Assembly: GCF_030815415.1 (NCBI RefSeq)
Contig: NZ_JAUSWW010000001.1
Location: 186,001-250,000, forward strand
Length of the DNA stretch: 64,000 nucleotides
Origin: Streptomyces canus
Lineage (GTDB): Bacteria > Actinomycetota > Actinomycetes > Streptomycetales > Streptomycetaceae
Direction: 5' to 3'
Shown here: piece after piece, positions 43,993-54,953 of the stretch
How positions within the stretch are numbered: position 1 is the first letter of the stretch
How the letters are laid out: each line of letters opens with the position of its first letter
Program-made: the position numbers and the translations under genes
The notes under the pieces: model-generated
Database searches by the model: none
The model's input: the letters and a program-made list of their open reading frames with translations, nothing else
Told to the model about the DNA's origin: nothing

Positions 43993-45522
43993 TCATCGGT
44001 AGCCGGCGGCGGCGATGTTCGCCTGGACCGCATTTTCGGTCGCGTCCGACGGGTAGCCCGAGACCATGGCACCCTCGTAGAACGTGCCCGCGCTGTCGTT
44101 GATGTTGCCTACCTCGGGTGAGCAGCAGTCGCCGCCACTGCCCAGGACGATGGCGCCTTGCTTCTTCATCGGGCTGTATACGTTGGGCTCGTTGGGAAGC
44201 GCGCCGTCCCATAGGGTGTTCAGGCTTCCGGACTGGGCATTGCTGCCCTTGATCGCGAATCGCGACGTCCCGTTGTTCTTGAGTGTCGCCGTGACGAACT
44301 TGCTGCTGAACGCCTGCTGGTTCGGGTTCCACGTGCTGCCGCCACCTGGGAACAGGCCCCATTCGAGGTCGGCCTGCACCCAGGGTCCGGTTCCGGAGCA
44401 GCCGCCGAACCAGCAGCTCGTCCCGAAGTAGATGGCGTCCATGGCACCTGGCCCGTCGGCCTTGCGGGTGGTTTCGCTGTTGCCGTAGTCGAAGCAGCAG
44501 CCGCTGTTGACATGCGTACCGCTGGTGACCATGTACATGCCCTCGGGTGCGCTGCCCGTCGGGACACCCGTCAGGTGGCCGTCACGCCAGTAGCTGGTCC
44601 CGGGGTTGATGTACAGCGAGTAGGCCTTGCTGCCGCCGACCGTCAGCGATTCGGTGGTCGCTACGGCCGGGCGGGTCTGTGGTGAGCCCGGGACCACGCT
44701 GGAACCCTGGTACCACAGGTCGTTGCCACGCCCGGACTGGTCGAACAGGACCGTGATGACACACGTGGTGTTTGCGCAGAAGGAGTCCTGGGCCGCCGCG
44801 TTGGCGACGCCGCCAGGGGTCAGTACGCCGATGTTGCGGGTTGTGTTGTCTGAGGAGCGTCTGACCTGATACAGGTCTCCGTTGTAGGCGCTGTAGAGGG
44901 CGCGCGTTGTGCTGTGCGCCGCCACGCAGGGCGTACCACCTGCGCCGTAGATGTCGCACGGGCCGGAGCCGGTGCCCGCATCCACCTTGACGAGTTGCCA
45001 CTGCTGGTTGGTGCCGCCCCAGTCGCTGTACTGCACGACGTTGGCGCCGTCGTTGGTGGCCGCGTTCTGGACCTCGACCGCCTTGTTGCTGTTGCGGTTG
45101 ATCAGCCGGACGTAGCCGCTGTCGGAGTCGGCCAAGCGGAACTGCTGGTTGGCGCCGCCGTGGTCGGTCCACTGGTGGATGGCGGCGCCGTCGGCCGTGG
45201 ACCAGCTGGATACGTCGATCATCTTGCCCGAGTGGCGTGCCTTGATCCGGTAGTAGCCGCCGCCGGAGTCCACGAACTGGAACTGCTGGTTGGTCCCGTC
45301 GTGCCGGGCCCACTGCGTGATCGCGGCGCCGTCCGCGGAGCTCGCGTCCGCCACGTCCAGCGCCTTGCCGCTGTTGCGGTTGACCATGACGTACCAGGCG
45401 TTCGTGTCCACAGTGGCCGCTTGCGCCGCCGGCGCTCCGATCACGACCAGTAAACCGGCCATCAGGGCGGTGACCATGCCGATCACCGTTGTTCGACTGC
45501 CCATGTTCACCATCTTTCTCAT
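43993..45522 (-). CDS. abfB: Secreted GH54 alpha-L-arabinofuranosidase with N-terminal CBM13
   Basis: 509 aa. Signal peptide (TALMAGLLVVIGAPAAQA-A), a ricin-type CBM13 trefoil at about 37-175 (three repeats such as GKMIDVSSWSTADGAAIHQW), then the ArabFuran catalytic domain from PCDIYGAGGTPCVAAHSTTR to the end. Signature blocks: VLFDQSGRGNDLWYQ, EGMYMVTSGTHVNSGCCFDY, WVQADLEWGLFPGG (nucleophile Glu) and IVLGSGGDCCSP (acid/base Asp region). The C-terminal CBM42 usual in fungal GH54 is absent; the CBM13 replaces it. Removes arabinofuranose side chains. Two inner Met codons near the start are possible alternatives. Confidence 0.92.
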   Translation of the reverse strand: MRKMVNMGSRTTVIGMVTALMAGLLVVIGAPAAQAATVDTNAWYVMVNRNSGKALDVADASSADGAAITQWARHDGTNQQFQFVDSGGGYYRIKARHSGKMIDVSSWSTADGAAIHQWTDHGGANQQFRLADSDSGYVRLINRNSNKAVEVQNAATNDGANVVQYSDWGGTNQQWQLVKVDAGTGSGPCDIYGAGGTPCVAAHSTTRALYSAYNGDLYQVRRSSDNTTRNIGVLTPGGVANAAAQDSFCANTTCVITVLFDQSGRGNDLWYQGSSVVPGSPQTRPAVATTESLTVGGSKAYSLYINPGTSYWRDGHLTGVPTGSAPEGMYMVTSGTHVNSGCCFDYGNSETTRKADGPGAMDAIYFGTSCWFGGCSGTGPWVQADLEWGLFPGGGSTWNPNQQAFSSKFVTATLKNNGTSRFAIKGSNAQSGSLNTLWDGALPNEPNVYSPMKKQGAIVLGSGGDCCSPEVGNINDSAGTFYEGAMVSGYPSDATENAVQANIAAAGYR

Positions 45523-45694
45523 TCGTCGGCCCGAGTGGGCTCAGCGCTGGACGCGCCCGAAATCGTGGCACCGCTTGGTTGCGGTGGTCAGGATGACTCC
45601 ACTGTGGAGTGCCGGTGGTATCGCCCACGCGGTGAACAGCTCGTCCACGCGTCGGCGGACCGCACCCCATCGCGATCACCGTGGGTCAGGCGGG

Positions 45695-47546
<1,852 letters not shown>

Positions 47547-48020
47547 TCATCCCTCGCCCTCGTCGTCCTCGTCGAGCTCGGGGGCGTCGGGGTCGCGTAG
47601 CGGGCGCAGGCCCTGGGGTGGGGTGGAGGGGGTGAAGCTGTAGCGGCCCAGGACGTTGAGGTTCTTGAACTTCAGCAGGGAGAGGCAGGCGACATCCTCG
47701 TCGCTGATCTCGTGGCCCTCGGCACGGAGCTGGGCGACCGCAGCGTCGATGTGCTTCGTCGTCCACAGCACCACGGAGTTCAACACCAGGCCCAGTGACC
47801 CGAGTTGGTCCTCCATGCCGTCCCGGTATGCCTGGTGGATGGTTCCCCGCTTGCCGTGGCAGATGTCCCGGGCGAGGGTATGGCGGGACTCCTGGACGGA
47901 CAGCTGCTTGCCCATCTGCCGCCGGTAGGTGTCATCGACCGGGTCGACGACCTGGAGCAGGTGCAGGGTCTTGGCGATCCGCCCGTACTCGGCAAACGCC
48001 TGCCCCAGCGGTGGGGGCCG
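47547..48020 (-). pseudogene. Tn3-family transposase, C-terminal fragment
   Basis: The last 155 residues: AEYGRIAKTLHLLQVVDPVD, TYRRQMGKQLSVQESRHTLA, DQLGSLGLVLNSVVLWTTKH and VLGRYSF..STPPQGLRPLRD are the conserved end of Tn3 TnpA. It is cut at its upstream side by the left end of a TnpB element (48022). Confidence 0.92.
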
Positions 48021-48021
48021 T

Positions 48022-48510
48022 TCATCGGTGTTCTCCTTCGTGGATACCCCGGCGTTTAGGCCGGGGAGGAAACGAAGCTCCTGCGGAGCAGGGCAAGGGA
48101 AGCCGGTTCGCCGCCAGGGCGGACCGGTGTGCGCAGTCCACCTGCCGACACCCGCTGCCCACACGGAAGTTGATAGAGTGTGACGTGTGACGTGTGACGC
48201 GGCAGGTCAAGCGGGCATTCAAGTACCGCTTTTACCCCACCGGCGTGCAGGCGGCTGAGCTGTCGCGCACGTTCGGCTGTGTCCGCCTCGTCTACAACAA
48301 GGCGCTGGAGGAGCGGACTCGGGCCTGGTACGGCGAGCAGCGCCGCATCTCCTACGTGCAGTCCTCCGCCGCGCTCACGGCGTGGAAGAAGACCGGGGAT
48401 CTGGCTTTTTTGGCGGAGGTGTCCTCGGTTCCGTTGCAGCAGGCGCTGCGCCATCTTCAGACGGCGTTCGGGAACTTCTTCGCCCAGCGCGCGAAGTATC
48501 CGCGGTACAA
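48022..48510 (+). mobile_element. Left part of a TnpB-only IS200/IS605-type element
   Basis: Nearly identical over about 490 bp to 54950-55438: left-end hairpin (CCCCGGC/GCCGGGG), leader, and the first 105 codons of tnpB (48197-48510, to KYPRYK). It then joins directly to an IS630 fragment. The left end abuts TCAT inside the Tn3 transposase gene. Confidence 0.9.
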
Positions 48511-49145
48511 GCGTCCCGAGCGCCGCCCACCGACCGTCACGACCGGTGTGTGGCCGCGTCGGCCCCACGTGCGTCCTTTGGGCGGCCGTCGGGTGAAGCC
48601 TGCCTCGTCCTCGAAGCAGATGTAGCCTCCGCATGCCGCCCTGGCTCTTTTACCTCGGCCCAGGTCGCCTCCTTCCACACCTTCACGGCCTGCTCGTCGC
48701 GTTCGGCCACCCGCCGCGCGGGCACCTGCGGGCTGAAGCCGAGCCGGTGCATCAACCTGGTGGCCCCCCAGACGCTGTAGGAGACATGGAACTTCCTGCC
48801 GATCAGAGTGGCCACCCGCGCTGCGGTCCACACCTGGTCCTCCACCCAGCCGTGCGCGGCCGGCCCCTGCTCGAGATACGCGGCGAGCTTCTCCAGGCAG
48901 CGTGGAGAGAGGCGGCACCGTGATCCGCTCGGGCCACGGGACGACAGGGCCTGCACACCGCCATCGCGCCACACCTGGTGCCATTGATAGGCGGATTTCC
49001 GGCTCACTCGCAGCCGCCGCGCGACCTCCGGCGGCTTGATCCTCTGCTCGAACAGCTCGGCCGCCTGCATCCGTACCGTCTCCCGGCGCTGACGCCCCGC
49101 AGCGGTCAGTCCGCCCCCATCCGCATACCCGATAGTTCCTCTCAT
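48511..49145 (-). pseudogene. IS630-family transposase, truncated
   Basis: About 80% identical in protein to the transposase of 39153-40288, including the slippery GTAAAAGAG and the second-frame start RARAACGGYICFEDEAGF. It ends at GGRRSGRL, where it meets the tnpB fragment at 48510. The catalytic second Asp and Glu are lost. No terminal repeat is seen at the 5' side. Confidence 0.9.
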
Positions 49146-49169
49146 CGGTTCGTGATGCGGGTGTGGGGT

Positions 49170-51302
49170 TCAGGGAGCGTCGGGGGCCGTGGGAGTGATG
49201 CGCAGGAGGACGGCGGACGGCGCGGTGGGCAGGGTCAGGCTCAGTTCGGCCGTGTCGGGCATCCAGGCGGAAACGGCCCGGCTGACCGAGGGGTAGAGCA
49301 CGTCGACACGGGCGGCGGTGGCGCGAAGGTGGGGCAGGTGAAGCGTTGCTGTGTCGTCGGTTCCGGGGCGGCGCCAGGCTGTTAGGTAGGTGGTGGCGGG
49401 AGTGCGCAGGGCCAGCGCGATCCAGGGGTCGTCCCAGGCGGGAAGGCCCAGTGGCCAGGACGGCACCGCTTGCGGCAGGTCGGCGCGGATGGCCTTGTAC
49501 GCGGCTACCGCCTCGTGGACCAGGGCGCGGGCCTCCGGCTCGAGTTCGGGAATGCGGCCGGAGAGATGGATCCGGCCGAGGAGCGCGTTGGCCATGGTGA
49601 AGGCCACCTCGTCGAGGGAGTCCTCCGGCTGGGGGTACGCCCAGACAGCGCCTTGTTCAGGGGTGACGGCGGTGGGTGCGGAGGCTGCGATGGGGGCGTA
49701 GAGGTGGAGGTTCTGCTGGTCGCTGGTGGACTGCAGTTGCAGCCGGGACAGCAGGGCGTCGTCCCAGCGCATGCCGCCGGAGGCGCAGTTCTCCACCACC
49801 AGATGCGGATAGCGGTCCAGGATGCCGTCGAGCCAGTCGAGATGCGCCCGGTTGTGGCCGAGCAGTCCAGCGCCCGGGGTCTCGCCGGGGTGGGCGCTGG
49901 TGCCGGAGCCGGGGTCGATGTTGTGGTCGAGCTTGAGGTAGCCGACGCCCCACTCGCCGACCAGGCGGTCCACGACCTGGTCCAGGTGGGCGCGGGCGGC
50001 CGGGTGGCGCAGGTCCAGGTGGTGCCGGCCGTTCTCGGTGACGCGGACGTCGTCGCGGCGGAAAAACGCCTCGTCGGGAAGGGACTTGGCCATGGGGCTG
50101 CGGACGCCGACCACCTCCGGCTCCAGCCAAAGCCCGGGCACCATGCCGTGCTCCCGGATCCGGTCCAGCACCTCGTGGAGCCCGCGTTCCCCGGGGAAGC
50201 GGGAGGCAGAGGCCTCCCAGGCGCCGACGCTGTCCCACCAGCCGTCGTTCTCGCCGTCGTACCAGCCGGCGTCGATGACGAAGTACTCCGCGCCCGCGTC
50301 GGCCGCCGCGTCGATGTGCGGCAGCAGCTTCTCGGTCGTGGGGTCGCCCATCAGGCAGTTCATGTAGTCGTTGAAGATGACGGGCAGGCCCTGGTGGTCG
50401 GTGTGCGGCCGGCGCTGGGCGCGGCGGTAGCGGGTCAGCGCGGCGAATGCGGCGTTGGGGCCGCTGTCGTCGCTGAAGGCGAGCGCGGCGGGTACGGTGC
50501 GGAAGGCGGCGCCGGGTTCAAGGGAGTGCCGCCAGCTGTGGTGGGTGTCGGTGGGTCCGAACAGTGCCGCGTAGGCCGCCCTGTCGTGCTCCTCGCATTC
50601 CCAGCGCCAGCCCCCGCCGTTGTGCTCGATCTGCCACACCCAGGTGCGGCCGGTACGCCGGTCCGTCAGGCCGCCCATGGGGAGGTGTCCGCAGCTGGAC
50701 CAGGTGCGCTGTCCGTTCAGGGCGAGGCCGGCTTTGCCGTGCCCGTTGCTCACGCGTCCGCTGTGGACCGGTGTGGTCCGGCGCATCGGCTGTCGTTGCC
50801 AGCGGCATTCGGTGAGCCAGTCGTTCTCCGCCCACAGCAGGTCCGTGGCGTCGATGGCCGCCGGGTCCTGCGGGGTGAGGCAGCCCACCACGAGCGAGCT
50901 GATCGACTCCAGATGCAGCGTGCTCTGCCCTTCGTTGCGCAGGGTCACCTCGCTGCGGAGCACGGGGATGCCGTCCGGTGATCGGTAGGTCACCTCCGCG
51001 GCCAGCCCGGTTTCGGGATCGTGGAGATGCACGGTCAGGGTGTGCCAGTCGCCGTCGCGGGTCACGTGGTGGCTCCGGTGGCGCAGACGCCCGCCGAGAT
51101 CGGTGCCCACGAGTCGGTTGCCCGACCAGCCACGGCCGTGACCCGTGGCCGTCACCTCCACCAGGGGCAGGGACGCCCCGGCGGGTTTCTCCGCCTCGCC
51201 GGGCAGCCCGAGGTGTGTCAGGCGCGGGCTGCCGTCGTCGAGGACGATCTCGAGCTGGAGGGCCCCGTGCCCCCAACGGATGGTCCTCTGTTCCTTGGTC
51301 AT
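49170..51302 (-). CDS. GH36 alpha-galactosidase
   Basis: 710 aa with no signal peptide, so intracellular. N-terminal beta-supersandwich (about 1-300), then a TIM barrel: FNDYMNCLMGDPTTEKLLPH, AEYFVIDAGWYDG, GLWLEPEVV, nucleophile Asp459 in VGYLKLDHN, acid/base Asp528 in LQSTSDQQNL and NCASGGMRWD. Cleaves terminal alpha-galactosides. The GH42 remnant ends 15 bp upstream on the same strand, so these were an operon. LacI-type operators lie upstream of that pair. Confidence 0.95.
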   Translation of the reverse strand: MTKEQRTIRWGHGALQLEIVLDDGSPRLTHLGLPGEAEKPAGASLPLVEVTATGHGRGWSGNRLVGTDLGGRLRHRSHHVTRDGDWHTLTVHLHDPETGLAAEVTYRSPDGIPVLRSEVTLRNEGQSTLHLESISSLVVGCLTPQDPAAIDATDLLWAENDWLTECRWQRQPMRRTTPVHSGRVSNGHGKAGLALNGQRTWSSCGHLPMGGLTDRRTGRTWVWQIEHNGGGWRWECEEHDRAAYAALFGPTDTHHSWRHSLEPGAAFRTVPAALAFSDDSGPNAAFAALTRYRRAQRRPHTDHQGLPVIFNDYMNCLMGDPTTEKLLPHIDAAADAGAEYFVIDAGWYDGENDGWWDSVGAWEASASRFPGERGLHEVLDRIREHGMVPGLWLEPEVVGVRSPMAKSLPDEAFFRRDDVRVTENGRHHLDLRHPAARAHLDQVVDRLVGEWGVGYLKLDHNIDPGSGTSAHPGETPGAGLLGHNRAHLDWLDGILDRYPHLVVENCASGGMRWDDALLSRLQLQSTSDQQNLHLYAPIAASAPTAVTPEQGAVWAYPQPEDSLDEVAFTMANALLGRIHLSGRIPELEPEARALVHEAVAAYKAIRADLPQAVPSWPLGLPAWDDPWIALALRTPATTYLTAWRRPGTDDTATLHLPHLRATAARVDVLYPSVSRAVSAWMPDTAELSLTLPTAPSAVLLRITPTAPDAP

Positions 51303-51317
51303 GGTGGCCCTTTCGAG

Positions 51318-51712
51318 TCAGTGCCCGCGCAGGACGGCGCAGCCACCGGGCGGGATTTCGTGCGCGACTTCACCGGTCAGCAGGTCGTGGGCGGGCTCCG
51401 GCAGAGGCATGGCATCGTTGCCGTGGTCGATCGCGAGGGCGGGGTGGTCGCCCTAGCGTTCGGCGAGCACCGCGGCGATCCGACGGGCCGCGTTCCGGTA
51501 CGCGCGGTGAGGCAGTAGGCGTCCCGGCTGCCGTGGACGAGACGGGTGCCGTCGGGCCGGACCGTCAGCGCGTCCGGGTGGGCCGAATTGCCCCTGGCCC
51601 TGCGCATCAGCTCGTCGTCCTCCATCCAGACCGACTCGTCCCACTGGTCGGGGTTGTAGTCCCCGCCGAAGGCAAGGCCGCACAGGCGGTCGGTGATGCT
51701 GCGAGTCGTCAT
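51318..51712 (-). pseudogene. GH42 beta-galactosidase with large internal deletion
   Basis: The N-terminal 36 codons are intact (TDRLCGLAFGGDYNPDQWDE SVWMEDDELMRRA, the GH42 opening). The frame then jumps to the last part of the gene (LTVRPDGTRLVHGSRDAYCL, ARRIAAVLAER, stop codon, then GDHPALAIDHGNDAMPLPEP and PPGGCAVLRGH). About 400 bp remain where some 2 kb are expected, and the remainder has a frame change and an in-frame TAG. Confidence 0.85.
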
Positions 51713-51844
51713 GACGGTTCCTCGGGTACGGAGAGTCCAGTCCTGCTCTGTCGGCCCGCCAGGACCGGTGATCACTCGACCGAGACTGCTGCGCCGACGA
51801 AGCTTCTGCGGTTCGGCTCATGGCGACGGCCTTCCTGGGCTGTC

Positions 51845-51854
51845 GAAGCGCTTC
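51845..51854. promoter_or_regulatory. LacI-type operator, proximal
   Basis: GTCGAAGCGCTTCAC around the palindrome GAAGCGCTTC, 133 bp upstream of the GH42-GH36 start. This is the usual core of operators bound by LacI-family sugar regulators in Streptomyces. Confidence 0.75.
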
Positions 51855-51962
51855 ACTTCCAGGCGAAAGTTAACGGAGAAGTTTCGTGTGGAACAAGGGT
51901 CTCTACCGCGAGAAACTTTCTACTGCTGGTGCGTTGACAGTCTGCCGGGTGGAATGGCATCG

Positions 51963-51978
51963 TCGAAGCGCTTCGACA
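51963..51978. promoter_or_regulatory. LacI-type operator, distal
   Basis: Perfect 16-bp palindrome GTCGAAGCGCTTCGAC, centred 121 bp from the first operator and about 380 bp from the divergent phosphatase gene. The pair may allow DNA looping. Confidence 0.78.
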
Positions 51979-52348
51979 CTCTCTTCACAGGCCGTTCCCC
52001 TTGTTGCTGAGCCACAGGTCGCCGGTGCGGCCCGGCCGCCGTCCTGACGGTCGGGCGGACGGACTGGACCTTGTCGCGCGGCGCGCCAGCCGTTCGCGGA
52101 CGAGCCGGCCCCGTCCTTCGAGACCGGCCGACCCCGCTCAGCGCCCCATGAGCTACGGCAAATGGAGGCGACCCACATCGGCGGACGCTCTGCGGCCGCT
52201 GCCGCAAGAGGACGGCCCCGGTCGCTCCGGCACCCGGCCCCCCCGATCGCGCCAGTCGGAGCGCCACGGAGCGGGGGCCGATCTAGGCTGGAAACAGCCG
52301 CTGAAACCAGCACTGACGGGCTCGGCGGTGCGGACGGAGGCGTGGCGG

Positions 52349-54808
52349 GTGGAGACAGCCGACAAGCAGGACGCGCCCACTGCCGTTGCCGTGGTGGACC
52401 CGGACGGCACAGTGAGCGGCTGGAGCGAGGGGGGCCGGCTGCTCCTGGGCTGGACGGCGGAGGACACGGTCGGGCGCCCCGTGACGGAGCTGCTGGTCGA
52501 TCCCGCGCCGCCCGGCTTCCCCGAGGGCTACGGCACCGGCCCCGACCCCACGGGGTTCATCCCCCTGCGCCACCGGGACGGCTCCACGGTGGACGCCGTA
52601 GTAACGGCTCACCCGCTGTCCGGCCCCGACGGGAGGGCACTGGGTCACGTGATGACCGCCCAGCGTTGGGGACGCCGCCCGGTGATCGCGGACCGGGCCT
52701 TCGAGCAGTCTCCCTTCGCTCTGGGCGTCTACGACCCTGATCTGCGGTTCCTGTGGATCAACACCTCCTCTTGCCGGGTGATCGCGCACTCCGAGGAGCA
52801 AGTACTCGGTAAGAAGTACCGCGAGGTGCTTCCTGAATTCGACCGCACGCTGTTTCCCGAAAGGGACGACAAGCCCTACACCGACGCGCTGGCCGAGGTG
52901 GCGAGGACGGGCGAGGCCACGCGTCTCATCACCGTCTTCCGCCCTCGCGGCAGTAACTACGCCAATGCCTGGGCCACCAGCATCTGGCCCGTCCGGGATG
53001 CCGAGGGCAGGGTCCGCGCGGTCGCCAACTGGGGATTCGACATGAGCGCCGAGTACTGGGCCCGGCAACGCCTGCTCATCCTCAACAAGGCTGGCGCCGG
53101 CATCGGCCGGACCCTCGACGTCACCGGCACCGCCCAGGAACTGGCCATGACCCCGGTGCCGGGATTCGTCGACCTCGTCAGCGTGGATCTCTTCGACGAG
53201 GTGCTGCGCGGAGAGGAACCACCCTCCGCCTCCGCGTTCGACCCCGACCAGACGATCACGCTCAGCCGTGCCGCCCAGCACAGCGCGCAAGAGGGCGCCG
53301 ACCCGGCTGCCGGGCCCACGGCGCCGGTCAGTCACCCTGCCGGCTCCGTCGCCGCCCGCTGCATGGTCACCGGCAGGTCCACGGTCGAGCTCGCGGCGGA
53401 GCCCGGACAGGGCGGCGAGTGGGCCTTCGGACCCGGGCTCGCCGCCGACCCGGCCCACTGGCCGCCGGGCAACCCGGTGATCCACGAGTCCCTCGCCGCG
53501 GACGGGCTGACGGGCCGGATCACCGTGCCGCTGCGGGCACGCGGCGCACTCCTCGGCGTCGTCGCCTTCTCCCGCCTGGACCGGCCCGAGGCCTTCACCG
53601 CCGACGACCTGATCCTCACCGAGGAGCTGGCCGCCAAGGCAGCCGTCGCCATCGACAACGCCCGCCGGTACGCACGCGAGCGAACGACCGCTCTGACCCT
53701 GCAACGCAGCCTGCTGCCGCAGGGACTGCCGATCCAGGAAGCGGTCGAGGTGGCCTCCCGCTACCTGCCCGGCGGGACCGGCACAGAAGTGGGCGGTGAC
53801 TGGTTCGACGTCATACCGCTCTCCGGCGCCCGGGTCGCGCTGGTCGTCGGTGATGTCGTCGGCCACGGCCTGCACGCCTCGGCCAGCATGGGCCGGCTGC
53901 GTACGGTGGTCCGCACTCTCGCCGACGTCGACCTGCCGCCGGACGAGCTTTTGACGCACATGGACGACCTCGTCCTTCACCTCGCCAACGACCTCCAGCC
54001 CACCGGCCACTTCCAGCCGACCGGCGAGACAGGGGCCACCTGCCTGTACGCCGTCTACGACCCGGTCTCCCGACGCCTTACGCTGGCGAGTGCCGGCCAT
54101 CCCCTGCCGCTGATCATCTCCCCGGACGGCACCGGTACCCCGGTACCCGCCCAGCCGGGACCGCCGCTCGGCATCGGTGGTCTGCCGTTCGAGGCCACCG
54201 AGCTCGAACTGCCCGAGGGCAGCCTGCTCGCCCTCTACACCGACGGACTGGTGGAAAGCCGCGAGCGCGACGTCGACCAGCGGACCACCGAACTGCAGCG
54301 CGCCCTGGACCTCTCGGCCACCTCACTGGAGGCCCTGTGCGACACGGTGATGGACGCGATGCTCCCCGACCGGCGCACCGACGACGCGGCCCTGCTGCTC
54401 GTTCGCACTCATGCGCTGGATCCCCACCACGTCGCCGACTGGGACGTCGAGCCCGACACCGCGCAGGTGCCGCGCGTCAGGAAGTTCGCTGTCGATCAGG
54501 TGAGCGCCTGGGGCCTGGAGGAGGCGGCGTTCGTGACCGAACTGGTCGTCAGCGAACTGGTCACCAACGCCATCCGATACGGCGAGCCGCCGATCAGGCT
54601 CCGGCTGATTCGCGACACCTCCCTGATCTGCGAGGTCTCCGACGCCAGCAGCACCGCTCCGCACCTGCGCCGGGCCCGAGCCTTCGACGAGGGCGGCCGG
54701 GGACTGTTGCTCGTCGCCCAGCTCACCCAAGGGTGGGGCACCCGGCACACCAGCAACGGCAAGACGATCTGGTGCGCGCAGACCCTTCCCGCCTCTGGGC
54801 CGTCCTGA
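52349..54808 (+). CDS. PAS-GAF-SpoIIE phosphatase with C-terminal HATPase
   Basis: 819 aa from GTG 7 nt after GGAGG; a longer upstream frame is rejected. Two PAS domains (about 10-70 and 115-235, with FLWINTSSCRVIAHSEEQVL), a GAF domain (about 255-440), and the SpoIIE/PP2C domain (about 460-680) with GGTGTEVGGDWFDVIPLSGA, VALVVGDVVGHGL and LLALYTDGLVE. A C-terminal HATPase_c_2 (about 700-815) has TELVVSELVTNAIRYGEPPI and EGGRGLLLVAQLTQGW. Such proteins switch partner sigma regulators by anti-sigma antagonist dephosphorylation and can carry their own kinase-like domain. Signal unknown. Divergent from the GH42-GH36 operon. Confidence 0.93.
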   Translation: METADKQDAPTAVAVVDPDGTVSGWSEGGRLLLGWTAEDTVGRPVTELLVDPAPPGFPEGYGTGPDPTGFIPLRHRDGSTVDAVVTAHPLSGPDGRALGHVMTAQRWGRRPVIADRAFEQSPFALGVYDPDLRFLWINTSSCRVIAHSEEQVLGKKYREVLPEFDRTLFPERDDKPYTDALAEVARTGEATRLITVFRPRGSNYANAWATSIWPVRDAEGRVRAVANWGFDMSAEYWARQRLLILNKAGAGIGRTLDVTGTAQELAMTPVPGFVDLVSVDLFDEVLRGEEPPSASAFDPDQTITLSRAAQHSAQEGADPAAGPTAPVSHPAGSVAARCMVTGRSTVELAAEPGQGGEWAFGPGLAADPAHWPPGNPVIHESLAADGLTGRITVPLRARGALLGVVAFSRLDRPEAFTADDLILTEELAAKAAVAIDNARRYARERTTALTLQRSLLPQGLPIQEAVEVASRYLPGGTGTEVGGDWFDVIPLSGARVALVVGDVVGHGLHASASMGRLRTVVRTLADVDLPPDELLTHMDDLVLHLANDLQPTGHFQPTGETGATCLYAVYDPVSRRLTLASAGHPLPLIISPDGTGTPVPAQPGPPLGIGGLPFEATELELPEGSLLALYTDGLVESRERDVDQRTTELQRALDLSATSLEALCDTVMDAMLPDRRTDDAALLLVRTHALDPHHVADWDVEPDTAQVPRVRKFAVDQVSAWGLEEAAFVTELVVSELVTNAIRYGEPPIRLRLIRDTSLICEVSDASSTAPHLRRARAFDEGGRGLLLVAQLTQGWGTRHTSNGKTIWCAQTLPASGPS

Positions 54809-54953
54809 GATCTCAGCTCGCGGAGCGGCGCCGACCGGTCGGCAGGGCACGGCAACGGCACTACTGGTCCGTACGGGAGCCCGCCGCCTGGCGAGGGCCG
54901 GCACCACGTCCGACGCCGGCGCCGACCGACGAAGATCCGTCAAGTGACGTCAT

